Positions 6,425 to 14,401 of a stretch of 14,652 nt of DNA are shown one piece after another. Source of the stretch: Pseudomonadota bacterium. Its GTDB lineage: Bacteria; Pseudomonadota; Gammaproteobacteria; Steroidobacterales; Steroidobacteraceae. Made by a program: the position numbers and the translations under genes. Numbering within the stretch: the first letter of the stretch is position 1; each line of letters begins with the position of its first letter. Under the pieces are notes generated by a model. It was not told where the DNA came from. It did no database searches and saw only the letters and a program-made list of their open reading frames with translations. The stretch lies in contig JAKAFQ010000033.1 of the NCBI GenBank assembly GCA_021817875.1, positions 1-14,652 of the forward strand, given 5' to 3'.

Positions 6425-7321
6425 TTGACGGATGCTCACGCGGATCATGGCCGGCAAGTCGCCTACACGGCACTCGCGATGCTCGCCCTGATCTGGGGCT
6501 ACAACTGGGTGGTGATGAAGGTCGCGCTGACCTATGCACCGCCCATCACCTTCGGTGCATTGCGCACGGCAGGCGCGGCCCTGCTCATGTTTCTCATCCT
6601 CGCGGTGAGCCGCAAGTCAATGGCCATGCCGGTCAGCCTGGGAAGGCTGACGCTTCTCGCGCTGTTCCAGACCACGGGCTTCGTCGGGCTGATGAACAGC
6701 GCCCTGTCCGAAGGCGATGCCGGCAAAACGGCGATTCTCGTCTACACGATGCCGTTCTGGGTGCTGCTGTTCGCCGCGCCGGTGCTCGGCGAACGGCTCA
6801 CGAGCGGCAAACTGCTGGCCGGTGGCTGCGGCCTCGCCGGCGTCATCATGATCTTCTCGCCGTGGACGCTGCACGGCGACCTGGCCGGGATGGCCCTCGC
6901 GCTCGGCGCCGGGCTCGACTGGGCCGTTGCGGTGATGATCGCCAAGCGCATGCCGATGCGTGGCTTCTGGAGACTGCTCGCGTTCAACGCCTGGCAGATG
7001 CTGATCGGCTGCATTCCCCTGACGATCATCGCGCTGCTGGTGCGCGGACATCCGGTTCACTGGACACCGGCGTTCGTCGTGGCCTTCAGCTACAGCGTGG
7101 TGCTCGGGACCGGCGCCGGCTGGTTCCTGTGGCTGTTCGTGCTGTCGCGCCTGTCGGCGAGCCTGTCGGGACTGGTGATCCTGGTCATCCCGGTCATTGG
7201 CATCGTGTCGGACTGGGCGCAACTGGGCGTGCGCCCGGGCCTGTGGGAGAGCCTGGGCGCGGCGACCCTGATCGGCGGCCTCGGTCTGATTGCCTGGGTT
7301 CAGCGCGGCGGCGGCGCGTAG
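6425..7321 (+). CDS. EamA/DMT-superfamily transporter (ten helices)
   Basis: With the TTG start this is a 298-residue inner-membrane protein of the usual size for the drug/metabolite transporter superfamily. Ten hydrophobic segments can be seen in two EamA halves. The first half (about 12-145) holds LAMLALIWGYNWVVMKVAL, TFGALRTAGAALLMFLILA, LLALFQTTGFVGLMNSAL, ILVYTMPFWVLLFAAPVLGERL and LLAGGCGLAGVIMIF. The second half (about 152-293) ends with LSGLVILVIPVIGIVSDWA and LGAATLIGGLGLIAW. The 'P...GE' motif after helix 4 is typical. Members export or import metabolites and amino acids; direction and substrate cannot be inferred. It probably serves the upstream catabolic genes, from which it is separated by 235 non-coding bases. 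Confidence 0.92.
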   Translation: MTDAHADHGRQVAYTALAMLALIWGYNWVVMKVALTYAPPITFGALRTAGAALLMFLILAVSRKSMAMPVSLGRLTLLALFQTTGFVGLMNSALSEGDAGKTAILVYTMPFWVLLFAAPVLGERLTSGKLLAGGCGLAGVIMIFSPWTLHGDLAGMALALGAGLDWAVAVMIAKRMPMRGFWRLLAFNAWQMLIGCIPLTIIALLVRGHPVHWTPAFVVAFSYSVVLGTGAGWFLWLFVLSRLSASLSGLVILVIPVIGIVSDWAQLGVRPGLWESLGAATLIGGLGLIAWVQRGGGA

Positions 7322-7651
7322 CGGGACGGCCCCGGGGTTGCGGATACTCAGGGTCCCGCTCCGTGAAAATGCCTATTTCCGACCGGACGGAGCCGCCGGC
7401 ACACTGCATTGGAAGCCCGATCGGGCGGCAGCCGTGGGGGCATCGCGCCGGGCGGCACCGGACCAACGGCGAAGCCGATGGGGATGGCGGCGCCGGGCGC
7501 CATGCAGGCGTGCGGCCGGATGCGGCACTGCGCCGGTTTCAGCGCAGCCCTGCTCAGGAGAGGCTCGAGGGACCGGGCATCACGGTGTCGTTCGGAGATC
7601 CGAGTTGAGTCCTATGCAGCAACGTACGCCAGGCCACGGCCCGGAACCCCG
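7322..7651. other. Intergenic gap without a supported gene
   Basis: These 330 bases lie between the transporter and the histidine kinase. The kinase frame is open back to an ATG at 7409, but that extension is Gly/Arg/Ala-rich with no domain resemblance, so I do not annotate it. No convincing promoter, terminator or RNA gene can be seen; candidate -10 boxes such as CACACT near 7400 match poorly. It presumably contains the kinase promoter. Confidence 0.5.
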
Positions 7652-9994
7652 ATGAACAGCGACTCCCAGGTACTCCCTGAGCCGATGGGCGGGCAAAGTG
7701 AATTACTCGATGTCCTGCTGAGCGGCATCGGTGATGGCGTCATCGTGACCGATGCCGAAGGGCGCGTGACGTGCCTCAGTCGCGCCGCCGAGCGGCTCAC
7801 CGGCTGGCCGGCGCAGGAGGCTCGCGGCGCACCATTCGAGCAGGTCTTCCGGACCGTCGACGAGCATACCGGTCTGGCGGTCGAACCCCCGCTCGCGGCG
7901 GCGTCGGGCACCGCTGAGGGCGCCGCCGTCACCACGCACGCCGTGCTGATCAGTCGCGACGGCCTGCGTATACCGATCGATGCGCGCCGCACGCCGATGC
8001 GCGCCGCGACCGACGGGCCGGCCGGCGCCGTGGTGATCTTCCGGGACGTGAGCGAGCGCAGGCGCGGCGAGCGGGCCGGCGCGTCGCTGGCCGCGCTGAT
8101 CGAATCCTCCCATGACGCGATCATCAGCAAGACGCTCGATGGAATCGTCACCTCGTGGAATCCCGCCGCGGCGCGCCTGTTCGGCTATACGCCCGAGGAG
8201 ATCATCGGCAAGCCGATCGCGACCATCATTCCACCCGAGCTGCGCGCCGAAGAGGCGCAGATTCTGGCGCGGCTGCGCCGTGGCGAGCGCATGGATCACT
8301 ATGAGACCGTGCGGCTCGCGAAGGACGGCCGGCGTCTCGAGATCTCACTTTCCGTCTCCCCCATCAAGGATGAGAGCGGCACCATCGTCGGCAGCTCGAA
8401 GATCGCGCGCGACATCACCGAACGCAGGCGCATCGAGCGGGAGCTGCGCGAGGCCGAGCGCCGCAAGGATATCCTGGCGACCACCCTGCAGGCGGAGCGT
8501 CGCTTCCGGGCGCTGATGGATTGCGCCGCCGATGCCATGGTGGTTGTCGATGGCTCGGGCCGCATCGTCCAGGTCAATGCGCGCACCGAGACGTTGCTCG
8601 GCTACCGCCGGCAGGAACTCATCGGCGAACCGATCGAGCTGCTGATCCCGGAACGCTACCGCGATGCACACCGGGTCAGTTGCGACACGTATGTTCACGC
8701 GCCGGTCCTGCGGCCCGTGGGCACGAGCCACGAGCTGTGCGCTCGCCGGCGTGATGGCACGGAGATTCCCGTCGAAGTCAGTCTGGGTCCGATCGCCACC
8801 TCCGAGGGTCTGCAGATCGCGAGCACCATCCGCGACATTTCGGAGCGAAGGCGCGCACTCGCGGAGTTGCGCGAGGCGCGCGTCTCCGCCGAAAAGGCCG
8901 ATCGCGCCAAGAGCACGTTCCTCGCGACGGCGAGTCATGATCTGCGCCAGCCATTGCAGACGCTGTCGCTGCTCAACGCGACGCTGCGCCGCATGGTCAA
9001 GGATCCGGACCCGGCCGACGCGCTGTCACAACAGGAGGCGGCGATCGGCGTGATGTCCAGACTGCTCAACGCGCTTCTCGACATCAGCAAGCTCGAATGC
9101 GGGGCGGTCAAGCCGGTGCCCACCAACTGGCAGGTGGTGACGCTGTTCGATCAGCTGCGCAGCGAATTCGCGCAGGTCGCGGCCGACAAGGGCCTGCAGC
9201 TGGAGGTGGAGAGCGCCGCCGCATGGGTGCGCTCCGATCTGTCGCTTGCGGGGCAGGTGCTGCGCAACCTGATGTCGAACGCCATCCGCTACACGCAGCG
9301 GGGAAGCGTGCGGCTGCGCGCCCGGGCCCAGGACGGGGCGGTGCGGATCGAGGTGAGCGATACCGGCATCGGCATGGCCCCGGAGGAACTCGGCCACATC
9401 TACGAGGAGTTCTATCAGATCGGCGTGCCGACCCATGCGACCCGGGAAGGTTACGGTCTCGGCCTGAGCATCGTCCGGCGGATCGTCAGGCTCCTCGGCG
9501 TCGGGCTCGAGGTCCGCTCCGAGGTCGGCCAAGGCTCGACCTTCGTGCTCACGCTGCCCGCGGGCAGCGCCGACAGGCCGGCCAGCCACTCCGGTGTGCG
9601 GCCGGCCGCCGGGCGCGGTGGCCGGTGTGCTCACCGGGTGCTGGTCGTCGAGGACGAGCCGGCGGTCCTCAATGCAACCCGGATGCTGCTCACGGCCGAG
9701 GGCTACGGAGTGGCGACGGCGACCTCGGTCGCCCAGGCCGTGGAGCGCGTGCGCGAATCGCGTGATCTCGAGCTGCTCATCACCGATTACCATCTGGCCG
9801 ATGGGGAGACCGGCCGGCAGGTCATCACGTCCGTGCGGGAAATCCGCGGAGCCGATCTGAAGGCGGTGCTGATCACCGGTGACACCTCGACGGCCGCGCG
9901 CGGCGTCGAGGGCCATGAGAATGTCCATTTCCTCAGCAAGCCGGTCCATCCCGATGAGCTGCTGGGGCTGCTCGAGGAACTGGTCACCCACTGA
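7652..9994 (+). CDS. Cytoplasmic hybrid sensor histidine kinase (PAS-PAS-PAS-HisKA-HATPase-receiver)
   Basis: This is a 780-residue hybrid kinase with no membrane segment, so it senses an intracellular signal. Domains in order: PAS1 (about 22-140), PAS2 (150-260), PAS3 (284-400), each ending in the 'RDxxER' PAC-type linker, then a short coiled region, HisKA with phosphoacceptor His429 in TASHDLRQPLQ, HATPase_c with N-box NLMSNAIRYT (Asn543), G1 DTGIGM (570-575) and G2 GYGLGLS (600-606), and a C-terminal receiver (about 662-780) with acidic pair Glu667/Asp668, phosphoacceptor Asp712 (ITDYHLADG), Thr in LITGDT and Lys763 (SKPV). All catalytic residues are intact. No Hpt or output domain is present, so a separate partner is needed. 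ATG 7652 was chosen because PAS1 starts soon after; in-frame upstream starts exist but are unsupported. It converges with the GGDEF-EAL gene. Confidence 0.92.
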   Translation: MNSDSQVLPEPMGGQSELLDVLLSGIGDGVIVTDAEGRVTCLSRAAERLTGWPAQEARGAPFEQVFRTVDEHTGLAVEPPLAAASGTAEGAAVTTHAVLISRDGLRIPIDARRTPMRAATDGPAGAVVIFRDVSERRRGERAGASLAALIESSHDAIISKTLDGIVTSWNPAAARLFGYTPEEIIGKPIATIIPPELRAEEAQILARLRRGERMDHYETVRLAKDGRRLEISLSVSPIKDESGTIVGSSKIARDITERRRIERELREAERRKDILATTLQAERRFRALMDCAADAMVVVDGSGRIVQVNARTETLLGYRRQELIGEPIELLIPERYRDAHRVSCDTYVHAPVLRPVGTSHELCARRRDGTEIPVEVSLGPIATSEGLQIASTIRDISERRRALAELREARVSAEKADRAKSTFLATASHDLRQPLQTLSLLNATLRRMVKDPDPADALSQQEAAIGVMSRLLNALLDISKLECGAVKPVPTNWQVVTLFDQLRSEFAQVAADKGLQLEVESAAAWVRSDLSLAGQVLRNLMSNAIRYTQRGSVRLRARAQDGAVRIEVSDTGIGMAPEELGHIYEEFYQIGVPTHATREGYGLGLSIVRRIVRLLGVGLEVRSEVGQGSTFVLTLPAGSADRPASHSGVRPAAGRGGRCAHRVLVVEDEPAVLNATRMLLTAEGYGVATATSVAQAVERVRESRDLELLITDYHLADGETGRQVITSVREIRGADLKAVLITGDTSTAARGVEGHENVHFLSKPVHPDELLGLLEELVTH

Positions 9995-10018
9995 CGGCCG
10001 GCGGCCGCATCGGCGGAA

Positions 10019-10047
10019 AGGTCGTGCGCCGCTGCCGCACCCGACCT
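10019..10047. terminator. Stem-loop between convergent kinase and GGDEF-EAL genes
   Basis: AGGTCG-TGCG (10019-10028) pairs with CGCA (10036-10039) and CGACCT (10042-10047): ten base pairs, a seven-base loop and a two-base CC bulge. It sits in the 59-base gap between two stop codons, the usual place for a bidirectional terminator. On the minus strand a short TTT overlaps and follows the stem; on the plus strand there is no T-run, so termination efficiency is uncertain. Confidence 0.55.
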
Positions 10048-10053
10048 GGCCGC

Positions 10054-13000
10054 TCAGCGCTTTCCGAGCGACTCCTCGAATTGCCCGCTGGGCATCGGCC
10101 TGCCGAACAGGTAGCCCTGGAACGCGCTGCAACCGCAGTGGGCGAGCAACTGCCGCTGCTCGTCGGTCTCGACGCCTTCGGCTATGGTGTCGATCTTCAG
10201 GTTGTAGGCCATCGCGATGATGGTGCGGATGAGCGCCAGATCGTCCGGGTCGGTGACCATCTCGCGCACGAAAGACTGGTCGATCTTGAGCTGGTCGATC
10301 GGCAACCGCTTCAGGTACGACAGCGACGAGTATCCCGTGCCGAAGTCATCCAGGGCCAGGCGCAGGCCGATGGCGCTCAGGCGATCCAGGACCCTGATGG
10401 TGGCATCGCTGTTCTCCAGCAGCATCGTTTCGGTGATCTCGATCTTCAGGCGGTCGACGGCAACGCGATGACGGGCGATCGCGCTCTCGAGCTTTGCCAC
10501 GAAGTCCGGGTGCCGGATCTGCCGTGAGCTGACGTTGACGGACAGGATCAGGTCGCGGGAGTCCGGGTGGCGGCTCCAGGCCGCGAGCCGGGCGCAGGCC
10601 GCCTCGAGCACCCAGTCGCCGATGCCCAGAATCAGGTTGGATTCTTCGGCCACCGGAATGAACTGCGCCGGTGAGATCATGCCTTGCGCGGGATGATTCC
10701 AGCGGATCAGGGCCTCGGCGCCGATCGCCTTGCCGATCCGGTCCACCTGCACCTGGTAGTACAGCTCGAACTGCTGCTGATCCAGCGCGATGCGCAGGTC
10801 CCTTTCCAGGGCGGCCTGCGCGTTGACGGTCTGCTGCATCTGCTGGTCAAAGAAGCGCAGGGTGTTCTTTTCCGCCCGCTTGGCGTGGTACATCGCGATG
10901 TCGGCCTGCTTCATCAGCTCCTCGGCCGTCTCCCGCCCCGTGATGATCGTCACGCCGACGCTCGGAGTGTTGTGGAAGCGATCGTCGCCGAGCCAAAAGG
11001 GCCGGTTGAGCGACACCAGCAGCTTGTTGCCCATTTCCTTCGCCTTCTCCGCCACCTCGAACGCGTCGACGCCGAGGTCCGGGATCAGCGCGACGAACTC
11101 GTCACCCCCGAGGCGGGCGACGGTGTCTCCCTCCCTCACGGTGTAGGCGATGCGCTCGGCCACCTGCCGCAGCAGCGAGTCGCCGATGTGGTGCCCCAGG
11201 GTGTCGTTGACGGTCTTGAAGTTGTCGAGATCGAGCAGGAACAGTGCGCCTTTCTGCCCGCTGCGCGCGCTCGAGGTGATCACCTGGTGCAGACGATCCA
11301 TGAACAGCCGCCGGTTCGGCAGGTGCGTGAGCGCATCGTTGAACGCCAGGTCATGGATTTCCTCCGCGGCCGCCAGGTTCGTCGTGATGTCGGAGAAGTT
11401 GCCGACGTAGTGGGTGATCTTTCCTTCCCCGTCCCGGACCGCGGTAATCGACAGGCGCTCCGGATACGTTTCGCCATTCCTGCGGCGATTCCAGAGCTGT
11501 CCCTCCCAGCGGCCGGAGGCGCGGACGCGTTCCCACATATCCTTGTAAAACCGTTGATCCTGCCTGCCCGAACTGAACATCCGCGGGGTCTTCCCGATGC
11601 ACTCCGACGCCGGGTACCCGGTGATGCGCGTCAGCGCCTCGTTCACCTTGAGGATGCGCTCGTCCGCGTCCGTGACGATGATGCCCTCCTGCACCTGGAA
11701 GGCGGTGGCGGCGATCCGCAGCTCCGATTCGGCTTTCTTGCGCTCGGTGACGTCCTGGAAGGTCACGCTGCACTGCCGTGGCGCGGGCTGATAGGCGGAA
11801 ATGGCATACGTGCTGCCGAGCAACGCGGATCGGCGCTCGAGTTGCAGCGCCACCCCGCTCACGGCCACTTGTCCGTAGAGGCCGATCCAGTCCGCATCGT
11901 CCCGCTCGATGCCGGGCAGCGCCTCGGTCAGGCGCTTGCCGGGGACATCCGTCAGCCTCACCCCCGTGGTCTGCTCGAAGCCTTTGTTGGCCGCGAGAAT
12001 GATGAGATCGACCGGTGCGCCTTGCGCATCCTGCACGACTTCGAACAGCACGAAGCCGACGTTCATGTTTTCAAACAGCGAGCGATATTTTCGCTCCGAT
12101 TGCAACAGGCTTTCCTGCGCCGATTTGCGCTGGGTGATGTCCTCGGTGAAGATCACGATGCCGCCGATGGCTTTGCTTGCCCGATACCATGGCCGCGTCT
12201 CCCAGTTGACCCATTGCACCGATCCGTCCTGACGCTCCAGGCAATCCTCCCTTGCGGTCACCACCTCGCCGCTGAGGGCGCGGCGATGGGCGTCCTTCCA
12301 GCGCGGCGGAATTTCCGGGAAGATCTCGTAGTGGCTCCTGCCGAGGATTTCCAGGCCGGTGAGCTGATAGTCCTCGATCCAGCGGTGGCTCACGGCCAGG
12401 TAGCGCATGTCGCAGTCGAACATCGCGATGGCCGACGGCGCATGCTCGATGAACAGGCGCATGCTTTCGCGGCTTTCGTGCAGCGCCGCGTCATAGGCCT
12501 TGATGGTGCTGATGTCCTGAAACGAGCCCTGCAGCCTCTCGATCAGGCCCGTCTCGTCGTAGATGGCCTCGCCCAGCACGCGAACGCTCAGCAGTCTGCC
12601 GGCGGCCGTGATGAGCTGCAGTTCCTCATCGAACGGTGTCCCGTCTGCCTGGCAGCGGCTGATCGCCTCGGTCATTCGAGCCCGGCTCGTCGGGGTATAG
12701 AACCGGATGAACGCCGCGAGCTTCGGCCGGCTGCCGCGAGGGACCTGCAGAATGTCGCAGACCTCATCCGAGGAGATCACGGTCATGCCGGGGAGCTCGA
12801 CCGACCATGCGCCCATTCTGGCGGACCGGCCCGCCATGCGGTAGAAGGCCTGGCTCGTCTTCAGCGCATCCTCCGCCCGTTTGCGCTCGCTGATGTCGCG
12901 CACGGTGGCCTGGACCAGCACTCCCTCCGGCGTATCGAGGCGCGCCAGCAGGACGTCGGCGGTGAATTCCCGTCCGGCGAGGCTCCGGTGCAGCCATTCA

Positions 13001-13677
13001 AAGGAGTGGGAGCCCTGGGTCATCGTCCGGGCAATCATGTCCCGCGCGGCCGTCTGCGACAGGCTGCCGTCGGGCTGCCGCTCCGGTGAGACCTGCCACG
13101 GCAGAATCGCCGTGAATTGAGCCAGCGACTGCGCGCCAAACAGCTCGAGCGCGGCACGGTTGGCGGTGACGAACCGCCAATCCGGCGGGGCGATGCTCAT
13201 CAGGGCATCCCGGGAACCTTCGAAGAGTTCCTTGTAGCGGTGCGCCCGGTCCTCGGCCAGCCTGGAGAGGCGCTCATTCGCCTGCTGCAGGTCGGCACTG
13301 ATCCGCCGGTTTTCGATCTGCAGGGCGATCAGGTTCGCCGTGTTCGATGCGAAAGGCGCATAGGGCTCGAAGCGGCGTGGATCGCTGATTTCAAACAGCA
13401 GCGTGCCATACTGCGCTTTCGAGGTCCGCAGCGGAAAGGCTCGGGTGTGCAGCGCCGGCCCGCCGGTAGCCTGCGCGCCATCCGGCGCAGGCGGACCGGC
13501 CATCTGTGCCGGCATCGGCTGTCCGGACAGGAAGCGGATCTGTGCGACCCCGGGGATTTCCGACAGGCCGTGCACGGTCATCTCCGCGAGCGCTGCGTCG
13601 TCCTGCGCCAGGTGCAGGGCGCTCTGGAACAGCAGGATGCGGCCGAGAACGGCCGGATCCGTCTCCTGGCGCATCAT
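10054..13677 (-). CDS. Multi-PAS GGDEF-EAL cyclic-di-GMP enzyme
   Basis: This is a 1207-residue cytoplasmic protein with a long sensory part and both cyclic-di-GMP domains. Residues 1-145 look GAF-like, ending in the IALQIENRRI helix. Five PAS domains follow (about 167-285, 290-405, 420-530, 545-660, 665-780), several closed by 'DISERKRAE'-type PAC linkers. The GGDEF domain (about 785-950) has an intact RLGGDEF (857-861) and an RxxD inhibitory site (REGD) five residues upstream. The EAL domain (about 965-1205) has AEALIRW (988-990), NVSSRQ, EITETML, LDDFGTGYSS, LKIDQSFV and EGVET, all consistent with phosphodiesterase activity. Either or both activities are possible; the motifs alone do not say which dominates. 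Its ATG overlaps the stop of the upstream MEDS gene (ATGA), implying co-translation; a second ATG follows at 13674. Confidence 0.94.
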   Translation of the reverse strand: MMRQETDPAVLGRILLFQSALHLAQDDAALAEMTVHGLSEIPGVAQIRFLSGQPMPAQMAGPPAPDGAQATGGPALHTRAFPLRTSKAQYGTLLFEISDPRRFEPYAPFASNTANLIALQIENRRISADLQQANERLSRLAEDRAHRYKELFEGSRDALMSIAPPDWRFVTANRAALELFGAQSLAQFTAILPWQVSPERQPDGSLSQTAARDMIARTMTQGSHSFEWLHRSLAGREFTADVLLARLDTPEGVLVQATVRDISERKRAEDALKTSQAFYRMAGRSARMGAWSVELPGMTVISSDEVCDILQVPRGSRPKLAAFIRFYTPTSRARMTEAISRCQADGTPFDEELQLITAAGRLLSVRVLGEAIYDETGLIERLQGSFQDISTIKAYDAALHESRESMRLFIEHAPSAIAMFDCDMRYLAVSHRWIEDYQLTGLEILGRSHYEIFPEIPPRWKDAHRRALSGEVVTAREDCLERQDGSVQWVNWETRPWYRASKAIGGIVIFTEDITQRKSAQESLLQSERKYRSLFENMNVGFVLFEVVQDAQGAPVDLIILAANKGFEQTTGVRLTDVPGKRLTEALPGIERDDADWIGLYGQVAVSGVALQLERRSALLGSTYAISAYQPAPRQCSVTFQDVTERKKAESELRIAATAFQVQEGIIVTDADERILKVNEALTRITGYPASECIGKTPRMFSSGRQDQRFYKDMWERVRASGRWEGQLWNRRRNGETYPERLSITAVRDGEGKITHYVGNFSDITTNLAAAEEIHDLAFNDALTHLPNRRLFMDRLHQVITSSARSGQKGALFLLDLDNFKTVNDTLGHHIGDSLLRQVAERIAYTVREGDTVARLGGDEFVALIPDLGVDAFEVAEKAKEMGNKLLVSLNRPFWLGDDRFHNTPSVGVTIITGRETAEELMKQADIAMYHAKRAEKNTLRFFDQQMQQTVNAQAALERDLRIALDQQQFELYYQVQVDRIGKAIGAEALIRWNHPAQGMISPAQFIPVAEESNLILGIGDWVLEAACARLAAWSRHPDSRDLILSVNVSSRQIRHPDFVAKLESAIARHRVAVDRLKIEITETMLLENSDATIRVLDRLSAIGLRLALDDFGTGYSSLSYLKRLPIDQLKIDQSFVREMVTDPDDLALIRTIIAMAYNLKIDTIAEGVETDEQRQLLAHCGCSAFQGYLFGRPMPSGQFEESLGKR

Positions 13678-14288
13678 GTCCGTGCGGAGAGCTTCGCGAG
13701 GAAAACCTCCGGTTCGAGGTAATAGGGATTGTTGAGGAGCTGGCCGCGGATGATCATCATCGGATGGATGCTCAGGACGTCGATGATCATCCGGCCGTTG
13801 AACCGGTGGGCGTCATACTGGCAGATCGACGACACGGCGCACTCCCGGGTGACCTGGTTGACCCGGGCTTCGTACTCGATCAGGTCCCGTTCGGTGGTGC
13901 GGTTCCCCTCGAGACTCCAGGCCATCTGACCGGCCACGCGCGCGCCCACGTAGCCTTCCACGTCGGTCGCCTGCCGGTAGAACTCGCGGATCATGCGCAG
14001 AGTCCTGTCGCCGTCAAAGGACCCGGACGGACAGTATCCCTGTGCCGACTCGAGCACGGTGAGCGCGTCGGCCGGGAAATCGATGCCCTGCAGGGAGGCG
14101 CGCAACTCTTCGGGTGAGACCTCCTCGACGAGGCACATGACCTTCTCCCGGGAGCGCAGGCCACACTCCAGAAATTGCCGGACGGTCCGCTCGCGTTCGA
14201 CCTCGTCGTCGTAGATGTAGCAGATGTGCGCGCCTTCCGGCACACGCTGTTCCGTGAAGCCCAAAGAAATCTCGCGCTTGGGTTTCAT
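13674..14288 (-). CDS. MEDS-domain sensory protein
   Basis: The 204-residue protein is essentially one MEDS domain (methanogen/methylotroph DcmR sensory domain), a KaiC-related fold proposed to bind small organic ligands. Matching signatures are GAHICYIYDDEVERE near the N-terminus (19-33), a central segment with VLESAQGYCPSGSFDGD (78-94), and the C-terminal SSICQYDAHRFNGR, a conserved His-Pro (175-176) and NNPYYLEPEVFL. No DNA-binding or kinase domain is attached, so it probably signals through a partner. ATG 14288 was chosen because of GGGGA just upstream and because an earlier ATG at 14324 adds only 12 residues. The gene ends inside the start codon of the GGDEF-EAL gene, strongly suggesting the two products work together. 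Confidence 0.88.
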   Translation of the reverse strand: MKPKREISLGFTEQRVPEGAHICYIYDDEVERERTVRQFLECGLRSREKVMCLVEEVSPEELRASLQGIDFPADALTVLESAQGYCPSGSFDGDRTLRMIREFYRQATDVEGYVGARVAGQMAWSLEGNRTTERDLIEYEARVNQVTRECAVSSICQYDAHRFNGRMIIDVLSIHPMMIIRGQLLNNPYYLEPEVFLAKLSART

Positions 14289-14327
14289 CGTGTGTCCCCG
14301 AACGAGTCTTTTTGCCCGATGCACCGG

Positions 14328-14356
14328 ATGATACCGCGGCCGCCACCATCGGGAAA
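14328..14356 (-). promoter_or_regulatory. Candidate promoter of the MEDS/GGDEF-EAL unit
   Basis: On the minus strand, TATCAT (14333-14328) matches the -10 consensus at five of six positions, 39 bases before ATG 14288. A weak -35 (TTTCCC, 14356-14351) lies 17 bases upstream. This is the only non-coding stretch (113 bases) before the unit, so a promoter is expected here. Confidence 0.4.
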
Positions 14357-14401
14357 ATCACCCTGTCGGACCGCCGAAGGTGCGGCCTTCTGCCACCGCC
14401 G

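Noticed and set aside
6186..6428. Small open frame after the cysteine hydrolase, with GGAGG next to an ATG
   Set aside because: The GGAGG directly abuts the ATG so spacing is wrong, and the product is Arg/Gly-rich low-complexity sequence overlapping the transporter start.
7409..7651. 81-residue N-terminal extension of the histidine kinase
   Set aside because: Gly/Arg/Ala-rich, no domain, and ATG 7652 starts the protein just before PAS1.
10684..13089. 801-codon plus-strand open frame
   Set aside because: It lies entirely antisense to the GGDEF-EAL gene, whose protein has clear domains; the plus-strand translation has no recognisable domain. High GC makes antisense frames stay open.
14340..14401. 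Rho-independent terminator after the helicase gene
   Set aside because: A bulged GC-rich hairpin can be drawn (CCGC/GCGG near 14371-14385) but the nearest T-run is about 11 bases away and only four long.
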